DNA from: Candidatus Edwardsbacteria bacterium | GTDB taxonomy: Bacteria > Edwardsbacteria > AC1 > EtOH8 | Assembly (NCBI GenBank): GCA_031082425.1 | Contig: JAVHLB010000001.1 | Coordinates: 351,733 to 382,304 of the forward strand | DNA: 30,572 nucleotides | Direction of reading: 5' to 3' | In this document: in pieces, positions 5,887 through 14,514 of the stretch | Layout of the letters: the number at the start of each line of letters is the position of its first letter | How positions within the stretch are numbered: position 1 is the first letter of the stretch | Translations under genes and position numbers: made by a program | Notes under the pieces: generated by a model | What the model was told of the DNA's origin: nothing | The model's input: the letters and a program-made list of their open reading frames with translations, nothing else | Databases searched by the model: none

Positions 5887-7590
5887 TTATTTCTCTATCA
5901 TCTCCCGGGCATGTTTCAGGGTGGTCTCGGTGATCTTGCTGCCGCCCAGCATTCGGGCGATCTCCTCGATCTTCTCCTTTTCGCTTAAGACATTCACCGA
6001 GGTGATGGTGCGGCCCTTCTGCTCTTCCTTGCTGACCAGGAAGTGGCTCTTGGCCAGAGAGGCTATCTGCGGCAAATGTGTTATGCACAGCACCTGCCTG
6101 GCCGAGGAGATCTCCTTGAGCTTAACCCCCACCGCCTCGGCGATCCGGCCGCCTATCCCGGCATCGATCTCGTCGAACACCAGCACCGGCACGGCGTCGG
6201 CCTCCGATAGTATGGTCTTGATGGCCAGCATCACCCGGGAGATCTCGCCGCCGGAGGCGATCCTGGCCAGGGGCTTTAATTCCTCGCCGGGGTTGGGTGA
6301 TATCAAAAACCGGACGGAATCGATGCCAGCAGCGTCGGCTTTAAGCCGCTTTTTATTGTGGTGGACAATGCCCTCGGGCTCCTCGACCTGGGCCACTTCA
6401 ACCTTGAAGGCGGCCTTTTCCATTCCCAGGTCCTTCAGCTGGACCACCACATCCCTGGCCATCTTCCTGGCCGCCGCTTGGCGTTTCTCAGACAATGCCA
6501 GACAGGCCTTTTCCAGGTCTCGGCGCTGGGCTTCCAATTGGACCTCCAGTTTTTTGATATTCTCCTCGCCGTGCTCCACCGAATCCACTTCGGCCTTGAT
6601 CTTTTCGTAATGGGCCAAAACGGCGGCTATGGAGTTCTCCCGGCCGGAATATTTTTTCTTGAGGGTCCTGATCAGGTCCAGCCGGTTGCGGATCTCCTCC
6701 AGCCGCTGGGGATCGAAAGAGATGCCGTCCCGGTATTTTCTCAGGTCCCGGGCGACCTCCTCGATCTGGTCGTTCACCGAAGTTACGGCCTTCAAAGTAG
6801 ATTCCAGGCGGAGATCGATCCCGGCGATCTCCGCCACCGACCGCTCCAAAGCGCTGAACTGCTCGGTGATGGAGCCGTCCTGCTGGTATAAAAGCTGATA
6901 GCCGGCCGAGGCCAGCGAAAAAAGCTTTTCGGAATTCTCCAGAATGGTCTTTTCGCTTTCCAGCCCTTCCTCTTCGCCTTCGGCCAGCGTAGCCGACTCG
7001 ATCTCCTTTATCTGGAAAGAATACAGGTCCAGCTTTTCCCTGGTCAATTGCTCCTTGTTCCGCAAGGCCTCCAGTTCTGATCTGATCTTCTGGTATTGGT
7101 GAAAAAGTTCTCCGGCGGCTGTTCGTTCCGGCCGGGTCTTGGCAAAGCCGTCCAGATAATCCAGATGCCGCTCCTCGTAGAGCAGGGATTGGTGCTCGTG
7201 CTGGCCGTGCATGTCCAGCACGGCGTCGCCGATCCTTTTAAGATTGGTCAGGGTGACCGGGCTGTCGTTGACAAAGGCCCGGCTCTTGCCGGCCGGGGAC
7301 ACCTCGCGGCGGATCAGCAGTTCGTCGGACCAGTCGATGTCCAATTCGCCGAAGATCGTCTTTACGGCGCCAAGATCCGTTAGGTGGAATTCGGCCTCCA
7401 CCATGGCGGCCTTGGCGCCGCTGCGGACGCTGTCGCTGTCGGCCCGCTCGCCCAGCACCAGGCCCAGGGCGCCGATCAGGATGGATTTGCCGGCCCCGGT
7501 TTCCCCGGTGAGGATATTGAGGCCGGGGGTGAATTCGACCTCCAGCGATTCTATCAGGGCGTAATCTTTTACGGTGAGTTTTTTAAGCAT
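5887..7590 (-). CDS. recN: DNA repair protein RecN
   Basis: RecN is an SMC-like ATPase that acts in double-strand break repair. Walker A is GETGAGKS at residues 29-36. A long coiled coil fills the middle, and the C-terminal lobe has the signature ARIASGGEISRVMLAIK and Walker B VLVFDEIDAGIGG. The length (567) is normal and no frame break is seen. The ATG lies 10 nt from the stop of the LVIVD-repeat gene, so it is probably the last gene of the operon that starts at rbfA. A diverged copy of its final codons survives at 3617-3694, showing that the DNA downstream of recN was rearranged. Confidence 0.97.
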   Translation of the reverse strand: MLKKLTVKDYALIESLEVEFTPGLNILTGETGAGKSILIGALGLVLGERADSDSVRSGAKAAMVEAEFHLTDLGAVKTIFGELDIDWSDELLIRREVSPAGKSRAFVNDSPVTLTNLKRIGDAVLDMHGQHEHQSLLYEERHLDYLDGFAKTRPERTAAGELFHQYQKIRSELEALRNKEQLTREKLDLYSFQIKEIESATLAEGEEEGLESEKTILENSEKLFSLASAGYQLLYQQDGSITEQFSALERSVAEIAGIDLRLESTLKAVTSVNDQIEEVARDLRKYRDGISFDPQRLEEIRNRLDLIRTLKKKYSGRENSIAAVLAHYEKIKAEVDSVEHGEENIKKLEVQLEAQRRDLEKACLALSEKRQAAARKMARDVVVQLKDLGMEKAAFKVEVAQVEEPEGIVHHNKKRLKADAAGIDSVRFLISPNPGEELKPLARIASGGEISRVMLAIKTILSEADAVPVLVFDEIDAGIGGRIAEAVGVKLKEISSARQVLCITHLPQIASLAKSHFLVSKEEQKGRTITSVNVLSEKEKIEEIARMLGGSKITETTLKHAREMIEK

Positions 7591-7600
7591 GGCTAAAAGG

Positions 7601-9793
7601 TTATTTTAAAACGATAAATTTCCTGGTCTGGCTGTTGCTTCCGGCGGTCAGCTTATAAAAATATACCCCGGAGGAAAGTTTGTCGGTCTTCAATGGAATA
7701 TTGTAATATCCCGGCGGCTGTGTGCCCAGATCTGTTGATCGGACCAGCTGTCCGGCAACATTATATACATTCAGGCTGACCGTAGATTTGGCCGGCAGTT
7801 GATAGCTGATATTTGTTTTGCCTTTGGCTGGATTGGGGTAGGCTTCTTTCAGTAGAAAGACAAGGGGTCTCTTTTCGTTATCAATATTATCTGAAGAAAC
7901 ACCGGCCTCCGGGCCATAATATTCCAGTACTTGCAGGATATTCAAAGGGGCCGAAATAAATATTTTATTGTCAGCGGCCGTTATGTCACGATAAGGAGAA
8001 AATATGGCATAATAAATTGGGTCATATTCAAAAAGGTAATAACCGGTAACAACTGGATTTGAAGGGTCTGTGATATTGACGACTTTTAATCCCAGGGTAT
8101 CATCCACCATGTAAGCAAAGCCGGAATCAACGAATACTCCGGTAGTGCGACTAAACGGAGGAACCGAGGAGATCTTTACGGGATTTACTGGGTCGGCAAC
8201 ATTGATAATGCTTAAACCTTTGTAATCATTGGCCAGGTATAAAATAGTGTCATTTAAACAGTGATTCCATCCCAGTCCTAATGTGTCATTACTGTAGATT
8301 ATTATCGGATTGACAGGGTTGGATATGTCAATGGTTGACATAGTTGTATTATATGTGGTGACGAACAAGCTATTGTCTTTTATAGAAATATCCAGTGCAT
8401 CTTTTGGCAAACAAATATACCCGATTTCAGCCGGGTTTTGCGGATTGACGATATTTATTACTCTGATGCTGGAAGAATCGCCGCTGGAAAACTCCGGCCA
8501 TAAAGCGATAAACAGCAGGCTGTCTTTGCTGGATATTTTATAGGTGTAGCCTTTAAAAGAAAGGGTACATATCTCGGCAGGGTTGGCTTTATCGGCGATA
8601 TTTATCACCCTTAGCCCGTTCAAGCGGTCTGATACGTAGGCAATGGTATCTCTGACAATTACATCAACGGCTTGATTCTCCTTGTCGGCATAAAAGGAAC
8701 AACCGGTCTCGATCGGCGAGGAAGGATCGGAGACATCTATCATCCTTAAGCCACCTTCCATTGCCGGAAGGTAAATATAATTATTTTGGTAAAGTATGCC
8801 GTTATCTTCGTTTCTTGGCGTGGGGCAATGACCGACTATCACGGGGTGTGCGGGATCGCTGATATCAACAACCTTCAAGCCTTTGCTGTCGTCAGCCACA
8901 TAGGCATAGCCGTTATAAGCGGCTAACCCTCTGAAATAATTGGTTGAACATTGCCCTATTGTTACGGGGCTGTTGGGATCGGAAAGGCTGTTTATGTAAA
9001 ATCCTTCATTGAATCCAGTTCCTCCGCCGAAGATCAGAGTGTCATATATCGAAAAACCGAAGTAGGCCGTACCTCCCGATCCGCCCTTAACCGGATTAGC
9101 TGGTTCAGAAATGTTGTATGTATATATACTTCCACTACCGAGATACAAAAAAGTATCAGATATCGCAAGCTGCCCGGATTGTGTATCATCATTCCAGATT
9201 TGAACGGGGTTTTCAGGGTCGCTGATATTCAACACTTTGAACTCATATGTCGTAAAATAGGCTAAAGTGTCTTTTATTAGAATGTCTATATTAAAGTCGT
9301 TGCAGGGGAAATAATTCTTATCAACGGGATTGGTTGGGTCCGTGATGTCGATTATTTTTATGCCGTAATAGTTTATGCAGATGAAAGCATAGTTTCCGCT
9401 GATGGCTAATGCTTGATTCTTTCCTTCTTTATAGGCACAATGACCAACCAGTACCGGGGTGTGGGGATTTGAATAGTCAACTATCAATAACCCCAAGCTG
9501 TCTGAAAGGCAGTAAGCATAATTATTTCTGGTTTTTATGATATAGCTATAAGAACCGCCAAGGTTTATTTCGCCGATCTTATTTGGGTGCAATGGATCTG
9601 TGATGTCAACGATGAAAAGACCGCCGCCCACTCCGGTAACGGCCAATTTTTTTGCTGAGGATGTATCCAGCGCTACGCTCAAGCAGCGGTAGAACGGCCA
9701 ACTACCGACAGATCGCACATTAAGACTATCCTTGGCCCAGGCCGAAAGGGCGGCAAATAGAATGATCATGCCCAGAATAATCTTCTTGGACAT
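7601..9793 (-). CDS. Secreted LVIVD-repeat protein with C-terminal sorting domain
   Basis: A signal peptide (MSKKIILGMIILFAALSAWA) is followed by about 13 LVIVD-type repeats, each with a core like DISDPAHPVIVG, probably forming beta-propellers. Examples begin at DITDPLHPNKIG, DITDPTNPVDKN and NITDPSNPVVTG. The last 80 or so residues (AYPNPAKGKTNISYQLP, then NVYNVAGQLVRS, then SSGVYFYKLTAG) match the C-terminal domain of type IX secretion cargo (FlgD-like Ig fold). The protein should be outside the cell or on its surface; the ligand is unknown. I prefer ATG 9793 over ATG 9808 because AGGAGG lies between them, although its 3-nt spacing is short. It lies 26 nt after the lipoprotein gene and 10 nt before recN. 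Confidence 0.87.
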   Translation of the reverse strand: MSKKIILGMIILFAALSAWAKDSLNVRSVGSWPFYRCLSVALDTSSAKKLAVTGVGGGLFIVDITDPLHPNKIGEINLGGSYSYIIKTRNNYAYCLSDSLGLLIVDYSNPHTPVLVGHCAYKEGKNQALAISGNYAFICINYYGIKIIDITDPTNPVDKNYFPCNDFNIDILIKDTLAYFTTYEFKVLNISDPENPVQIWNDDTQSGQLAISDTFLYLGSGSIYTYNISEPANPVKGGSGGTAYFGFSIYDTLIFGGGTGFNEGFYINSLSDPNSPVTIGQCSTNYFRGLAAYNGYAYVADDSKGLKVVDISDPAHPVIVGHCPTPRNEDNGILYQNNYIYLPAMEGGLRMIDVSDPSSPIETGCSFYADKENQAVDVIVRDTIAYVSDRLNGLRVINIADKANPAEICTLSFKGYTYKISSKDSLLFIALWPEFSSGDSSSIRVINIVNPQNPAEIGYICLPKDALDISIKDNSLFVTTYNTTMSTIDISNPVNPIIIYSNDTLGLGWNHCLNDTILYLANDYKGLSIINVADPVNPVKISSVPPFSRTTGVFVDSGFAYMVDDTLGLKVVNITDPSNPVVTGYYLFEYDPIYYAIFSPYRDITAADNKIFISAPLNILQVLEYYGPEAGVSSDNIDNEKRPLVFLLKEAYPNPAKGKTNISYQLPAKSTVSLNVYNVAGQLVRSTDLGTQPPGYYNIPLKTDKLSSGVYFYKLTAGSNSQTRKFIVLK

Positions 9794-9819
9794 AAGCCTC
9801 CTGGTCATTGATTTTTATT

Positions 9820-11712
9820 TTACGGCGTGACCGCGATCCCCCAGGGTCCGCTGCCCACGGTCTTTGGTGTCTGGGCGGTGTAGGTATTGTCGTTCCGGCT
9901 GATGACCGAAATAGAATTGCTGGCGGAATTGGAGACATACAGATATTTCCCGTCCGGGCTGTAGGCCAGGCCCTTGGGCCCGGTGCCGACCGAAACGGTG
10001 GTGACGTAGGCTCCGGAAGTGGTGTATATCTTCACCGCATGCTCCTCATAACAGGCCAGGGCCACGTGGGCCTGGTCCGGCGAGACCGCCAGTCCGAAGG
10101 GATGGTTGCTGATGCCGGTTATCTGGAAGGGCACGGAGTTGTCGGATATCTTGATGGCGGTGAACCCGGTGCCGGAAGAGACATAAAGCGTATCGCCGGA
10201 GATCCCCCTGACGGCCTCCTCGCCGTTGTTGGGAATGACGACAGTGGAGGGGGCGGTGTGCAGATTGCTGACGCTGAATATCTCCACCTGTCCCCAGCAC
10301 AGGACGCAGATCTGGCTGCTGCCCTGGTTGAACCAGACCCCCTTGGGGAAGGCGGCCCCGGTCTGGACCGAATCCGTTTTTTGGGCCGTGGCGGCATCGA
10401 TCAGATACAGCCATTTGTTCAGGGTGTCGGTCACCGCCAGGCGGCTGCCGTTGGGGGACAGGGCCAGCCCGTAACAGGTGGCCGGCAGATTGACAGTGGC
10501 AAAATGATTGTTGTGGTTCTTGAGCTGGATGAATTCCAACCCGCTTTGGGTAAGGACATAGGCCACGCTGTCATCGGCGGAAATGCGTATCTGGCTGGCT
10601 TTGGTGTAAAACGGCAGATAGCCCTCGGGCTTCAGGTCGTTCTGCTGGAACATATATATCTCATTGGAGGTGTTACAGCAGACGTAGATCCCCCGCACGG
10701 TGGTGAAGCTGGAATTCCAGGCCGAGGCCAGGGGATTCCCGGCCAGGTCCTGGGCGGCGGAGCCGATGGCCACCTGGAATTGGCGGCGAAAGGCCAGGGT
10801 CTCGGCCGGGGCGAAGGTCATGATGGAATCCCCGCTCCAGGTGAAATTTCCGGAAACGGAAGGAGAGATGGAAAAGGCGGCCCGGGCCGAGGCGGTATCC
10901 ATCACCTCGGAGAATCTGACGATTATTGGCTTATTCACCGAGGTCAAAGTATCGTTATTGGCCGGATCAAGCGACAGAACCTTGGGCTTGACGGTGTCGG
11001 CGATGGTTCGGAAGGTCCAGGAATACTGGGGCGATAGATGGTTCCCGCACCGGTCGGTGACGCTGGTGTCGAGCATGGCGGTGAAGGTCATGTCATAGCA
11101 AAGAAGCGAAGAGGGGGAAAAACTTATTATGGAGTCGCTCTGCAGGGCGGCATTGCCCAGGATGCCGGTAACGCCGGTCAGGGAAAAAGCCGAGACCGAC
11201 CAGGGGGCCAGCCTCTCGGAAAAGGCCGCCGAAATGCTGGCTGTGGCGCTGACCCCGGTCTGGCCGCCGGCCGGGTTGGTGGAGACCACTATGGGACGAA
11301 GGCTGTCAGCGTTGGCCCCGCAGATAAATGAAGAAGTGTAGACCGCGGCCAGGGCGGTGCCGGCGGTGTTCTGGGCGATGGTGGACACCGTTATCAGAAT
11401 GGTATCACCGGGGGTATAAAGCGAATCCGGCCGGAATATCAGTATCCGGTTCCACCAGGTCTTCTGGCCGGTCATGCCGGTTATGGTCAGGGCGTTCTGG
11501 GTCTCGGTCTGCTTCATGTCGGCGCTGAAGGTCAGATATATCAGGCTGTTCCTGAAATTATCCGTGCTGCTGGCCGGCGGATATACGGCGATCACCGTCG
11601 GCGGAGTGGGGGGGGTCGGCGGCGGGGCCACCGGGTCGCTCTTTTTTCCGCAGCCCTGGACAATAACCGTTGCCACGGCTGCCAATAAAGCCAGGCTGAT
11701 AAGTTTTTTCAT
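9820..11712 (-). CDS. Lipoprotein with Ig-like (BIg_5) domains and YVTN-type beta-propeller
   Basis: The N-terminus MKKLISLALLAAVATVIVQG ends at Cys21, a lipobox (VQGC). A proline-rich linker follows. Three SbsA-type Ig-like units span residues about 35-340; each has the pattern of a conserved turn, an SxxI-xFS stretch and AGNPLAS-like endings. The C-terminal half (about 343-630) carries propeller repeats such as LALSPNGSRLAVTD, LAVSPDQAHVALAC and LAYSPDGKYLYVSNSASNS. The protein is probably anchored in the envelope and could bind ligands or partners; no catalytic residues are seen. ATG 11712 has GAGG 9 nt upstream and gives a proper signal peptide, so it is preferred over ATG 11727. It follows nadK by 93 nt. 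Confidence 0.87.
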   Translation of the reverse strand: MKKLISLALLAAVATVIVQGCGKKSDPVAPPPTPPTPPTVIAVYPPASSTDNFRNSLIYLTFSADMKQTETQNALTITGMTGQKTWWNRILIFRPDSLYTPGDTILITVSTIAQNTAGTALAAVYTSSFICGANADSLRPIVVSTNPAGGQTGVSATASISAAFSERLAPWSVSAFSLTGVTGILGNAALQSDSIISFSPSSLLCYDMTFTAMLDTSVTDRCGNHLSPQYSWTFRTIADTVKPKVLSLDPANNDTLTSVNKPIIVRFSEVMDTASARAAFSISPSVSGNFTWSGDSIMTFAPAETLAFRRQFQVAIGSAAQDLAGNPLASAWNSSFTTVRGIYVCCNTSNEIYMFQQNDLKPEGYLPFYTKASQIRISADDSVAYVLTQSGLEFIQLKNHNNHFATVNLPATCYGLALSPNGSRLAVTDTLNKWLYLIDAATAQKTDSVQTGAAFPKGVWFNQGSSQICVLCWGQVEIFSVSNLHTAPSTVVIPNNGEEAVRGISGDTLYVSSGTGFTAIKISDNSVPFQITGISNHPFGLAVSPDQAHVALACYEEHAVKIYTTSGAYVTTVSVGTGPKGLAYSPDGKYLYVSNSASNSISVISRNDNTYTAQTPKTVGSGPWGIAVTP

Positions 11713-11805
11713 CGCTTTTATCCTCATAAAATTATCATATGTTCCCCTCCTTAGTTAAGGAGAGAATAATAACTTGCCCCGGATAACAGTCAAGAAGCGC
11801 CAATC

Positions 11806-12645
11806 TCAGGAATTCTCACCCCGGGCGCCCCACTTTAACTTGGTCCTCAGGATATTGTAGAACGAAGAAGCCGCGGGTCTTGCTAAAAGCGCCTTTCTAT
11901 CGGCCTTGGTGATGGTCAGTTTTTGGTCGTCCTTCAAACGGGCCACGGTCTGGCCGTCGGCCACCAGCACCGCCTCCTCGTTCTTGCCGTGGACCACCAC
12001 CGTGATGGTCTTCTTCATGGAGACAATCATGGGCCGCAGGCTCAGGGTGTGGGGACAGATGGGGGTAAGGACGAAAGCATCCATGTCGGGCTCCACTATC
12101 GGACCCCCGGCCGACAGGGAGTAGGCGGTGGAGCCGGTGGGGGTGGCGATCAGCATGCCGTCGGCAAAATAGCGGCTGACCAGCTCATCGCCGATGGATA
12201 CCGTCAGCTCCACCAGGCGGGTGGGCACCCGGATGTCGAAGTCGTTCAGGGCAAAAAATTCCGCATCGCCGCATCGGGCCTTGATGATGGCCCGCTCCTC
12301 TATCTGATACTGGCCCCGGACAACCTGCTCCATGCTCTGCTGGATATTGTCCTGTGAGATCTCGGTCAAAAACCCCAGGGAGCCCAGGTTGATTCCCAGC
12401 ACCGGCTTCTGGGCGTCACCCATCAGCCTGACGGCCCTCAGCAGGGTGCCGTCGCCGCCCAGCACCAGCATCATATCGCAGCGGGCGGCCACCTGGGTTT
12501 CGTCGGCCATCTCGGCCTGGCTGATATCAAAACCCTTTTCGGCCAGGGCCGCTATGCCGTGGTCCTTGAGCCAGGCTGCCAGCTCCCGCACAATGCGCTC
12601 GGCCCCGGGCCGGTTCCGGTTGTAGATCAGACCGTAGGTTTTCAT
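11806..12645 (-). CDS. nadK: NAD kinase
   Basis: The enzyme phosphorylates NAD to NADP in the cytoplasm. The 279-residue protein has GGDGT at 63-67 (phosphate-binding loop), FALND at about 131-135, and the substrate-binding stretch DGMLIATPTGSTAYSLSAGG at 162-181. ATG 12645 is preferred over an ATG 42 codons upstream because AAGGA precedes it and the family N-terminus (KTYGLIYNRNRP) begins here; the extension is repeat-derived DNA. nadK is often found near recN in bacteria; here two secreted-protein genes lie between them. Confidence 0.95.
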   Translation of the reverse strand: MKTYGLIYNRNRPGAERIVRELAAWLKDHGIAALAEKGFDISQAEMADETQVAARCDMMLVLGGDGTLLRAVRLMGDAQKPVLGINLGSLGFLTEISQDNIQQSMEQVVRGQYQIEERAIIKARCGDAEFFALNDFDIRVPTRLVELTVSIGDELVSRYFADGMLIATPTGSTAYSLSAGGPIVEPDMDAFVLTPICPHTLSLRPMIVSMKKTITVVVHGKNEEAVLVADGQTVARLKDDQKLTITKADRKALLARPAASSFYNILRTKLKWGARGENS

Positions 12646-12716
12646 TACTTTTTCCTTATGACTAAGCGTTCCCCTTTTTAACCACCAAGACACCAAGCAT
12701 TTTATTCCATATTCTA

Positions 12717-12813
12717 TTGTCATCCTGAGCACCCTTCGAAGCAATGCTGGCTGTTGGATGACGGTAGCCACCCGTTCGGCCAGCGGGGCAGGATGCTTGG
12801 CTCAGGGTGACAA
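12717..12813. repeat. Inverted-repeat element between the zinc-ribbon gene and nadK
   Basis: Terminal arms TTGTCATCCTGAGC (12717-12730) and GCTCAGGGTGACAA (12800-12813) are inverted with one mismatch and enclose about 69 nt. The left arm matches the motif at 1960-1973. A further stretch, ACCACCAAGACACCAAG, lies just outside at 12681-12697. No ORF is present. The element sits within the presumed rbfA-recN operon and would form a long stem in its mRNA. Confidence 0.6.
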
Positions 12814-12821
12814 ACCAAGGA

Positions 12822-13013
12822 TCAATATTCTATCTGCTTGAAATCGTCCTGTTTATAGGCCTTGCTGCACCTGGTGCAGGTGATGGAAACAATATGCTCG
12901 GTCTGGGGCAGGCAGACCAGGGTGCCCTCGGCGTCCACCCGGGCGTTGTAACTCTTTTCGGAGACCATCAGAAAATCCCGGCCGCCGCAATCGCATTTAT
13001 ATTTGAACTCCAT
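12822..13013 (-). CDS. Small zinc-ribbon-like protein
   Basis: The 63-residue protein has a CDCGG knuckle (residues 7-11) and a second CTRC knuckle (46-49), the spacing expected of a zinc ribbon. It starts one base after the nrnA stop codon, so it is almost certainly co-transcribed with nrnA. I do not recognise a named family. Function is unknown; nucleic-acid or protein binding would be usual for such ribbons. Confidence 0.65.
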   Translation of the reverse strand: MEFKYKCDCGGRDFLMVSEKSYNARVDAEGTLVCLPQTEHIVSITCTRCSKAYKQDDFKQIEY

Positions 13014-13014
13014 G

Positions 13015-13971
13015 TCAAAGCTCCCTCTCCACCGTCTGGACCACCAACTTGGTCACTTCGTCAATCGACCCCCTGACCCTGGCCCCGGCGGCCTGGAGGT
13101 GTCCGCCGCCCCCGAAGATGGCTGCCAGCCTATTTACGTCCACCCGGCCCTTGGAGCGGAAGGAGACCCGCACGATCCCGTTGCCCTGCTCCTTGAACAG
13201 CAGGCCCACTTCGGCCCCTTTGACCGAAAGCACATGGCTGACAAACTCCTCGCTGTCATTGATGTCAAATCGGTGCCTTCGGGCTATCTCCTGGGTCAGG
13301 GCCACCCAGGAAACCTTGCCGTTGGCGGCGGTCTTCAGGTCGGAGAATAGCTGCCCCAGCACCTTAAGGTGTCTCAGGGGCTGCTGGAAATAAAGCTGTT
13401 CCGATATCCAGGCCAGCTCGGCCCCGGACTCCATCAGCAGGGCGGCGCTTCGCAGGGTGGCCGGAGAGGTGTTGGAATAGCGGAAGCCGCCGGAGTCGGT
13501 CATGATTCCCGATAGCAGGATAGTGGCCTGTTCGGCGGTCAACTTGACTCCCAGTTTCTGGGAGATGCGGTAGATCAGCTCGCAGGTGGAGGAGGCCTCG
13601 GGGTCTATATATTGGATATGCCCGAAGCCGTCGTTGGAGACGTGATGGTCTATCACGATCAGCTCCATGGTGGCCGGGGTGATCAGCTCGGCCGCCTGGC
13701 CCAGGCGCTGGGGGTTGGCGCAGTCCACTACGCAGACCGCGGTGACGTCGGGGGCCTCCCTCTGGCCGGAGATGGACTCCCAGCCGGGCAGGAAACGGTA
13801 CCTCTCCGGCACCGGGTCCTGGTTTATTATGCTCACCTGTTTGCCCATGGTTTTAAGCACCGAGGCCAGGGCCAGCTGGCTGGAGATGCTGTCTCCGTCG
13901 GGGTTGACATGGCTGGTGACCATTATCCGGCGGTGCTTTTCCAGGGCCTGGGCGATCTCACTGGCTGTCAT
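13015..13971 (-). CDS. nrnA: DHH-family phosphoesterase, oligoribonuclease / pAp phosphatase
   Basis: NrnA degrades short RNA fragments (nanoRNA) and dephosphorylates pAp. The 318-residue protein has the DHH motifs in order: HVNPDGDS at 21-28, VVDCANP with D83, and VIDHHVS with DHH at 108-110. The DHHA1 RNA-binding domain ends with GGGGHLQAAGA from about 287. Length and motif spacing fit the family. The gene overlaps rbfA by 14 nt; the rbfA-nrnA pair is common in bacteria. Confidence 0.93.
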   Translation of the reverse strand: MTASEIAQALEKHRRIMVTSHVNPDGDSISSQLALASVLKTMGKQVSIINQDPVPERYRFLPGWESISGQREAPDVTAVCVVDCANPQRLGQAAELITPATMELIVIDHHVSNDGFGHIQYIDPEASSTCELIYRISQKLGVKLTAEQATILLSGIMTDSGGFRYSNTSPATLRSAALLMESGAELAWISEQLYFQQPLRHLKVLGQLFSDLKTAANGKVSWVALTQEIARRHRFDINDSEEFVSHVLSVKGAEVGLLFKEQGNGIVRVSFRSKGRVDVNRLAAIFGGGGHLQAAGARVRGSIDEVTKLVVQTVEREL

Positions 13972-14323
13972 CGGGCTTCTCTTTCGGGGTGATCTGGTTG
14001 AGCAGGCGGTCTATCTTGTCGCCGTAGGCTATGGACTCGTCCAGCCTGAAGGAGAGATCGGGGCAATAACGCAGGCGCAGCCGGCTGCCCATCTCCCGGC
14101 GGATGAAGCCCTTGGCGCTTTCCAGGCCCTTCAGGGATTCCTGCCGCTTGTCATCCTCCCCGAAGATGCTGACGAACACTTTGGCATAGCGCAGGTCATC
14201 GGTAAGGTCTACCCCGGTAACGGTGATGAACCCCAGGCGGGGGTCCTTGATGTGGTGGGAGATGATGTCGGACATCTCGCGTTTTATCACCTCGGCCACC
14301 TGAGAGGAACGTTTAAAATGCAT
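13958..14323 (-). CDS. rbfA: Ribosome-binding factor A
   Basis: RbfA binds the 30S subunit and helps 16S rRNA maturation. The 121-residue protein shows the usual start (RSSQVAEVIKREMSDIISHH), the core KDPRLGFITVTGVDLTDDLRYAKVFVS split over a KH-like fold, and the RLRYCPDLSFRLDESI end. It is the first gene of the leftward operon; AGGAGG lies upstream of the ATG and a sigma70-like promoter about 30 nt upstream. Confidence 0.96.
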   Translation of the reverse strand: MHFKRSSQVAEVIKREMSDIISHHIKDPRLGFITVTGVDLTDDLRYAKVFVSIFGEDDKRQESLKGLESAKGFIRREMGSRLRLRYCPDLSFRLDESIAYGDKIDRLLNQITPKEKPDDSQ

Positions 14324-14350
14324 AAAGTCAGCCTCCTAATACAATTCAAC

Positions 14351-14378
14351 ATTTTACCATACAGATTTGTGATTGCAA
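14351..14378 (-). promoter_or_regulatory. Promoter of the rbfA operon
   Basis: On the minus strand TTGCAA (14373-14378), a 16-nt spacer and TAAAAT (14351-14356) resemble a sigma70 promoter 27 nt before the rbfA ATG. Confidence 0.5.
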
Positions 14379-14430
14379 GAGAAAAATATAGAAAAAGACA
14401 ACAAAGCTTTTGGCCGTGGCATAAAACCGC

Positions 14431-14459
14431 TTGACATCTCCATCAAGCTATCGGATAAT
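14431..14459 (+). promoter_or_regulatory. Promoter of the TMEM43-family gene
   Basis: A consensus TTGACA (14431-14436), a 17-nt spacer and GATAAT (14454-14459) lie 55 nt upstream of the ATG at 14515, divergent from the rbfA promoter. Confidence 0.7.
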
Positions 14460-14514
14460 AACTTCGGGCGGATCGCCCATGCGTCCCTATCCCATTATAC
14501 GTATAGGAGGAAAA

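Noticed and set aside
9808..11037. A 409-codon plus-strand frame over the Ig-like/propeller gene
   Set aside because: Glycine-rich shadow of a real minus-strand gene that has a lipobox and domain repeats.
12646..12771. N-terminal extension of NAD kinase by 42 residues
   Set aside because: The extension is encoded by repeat-like spacer DNA, has no family similarity, and the ATG at 12645 has its own Shine-Dalgarno sequence.
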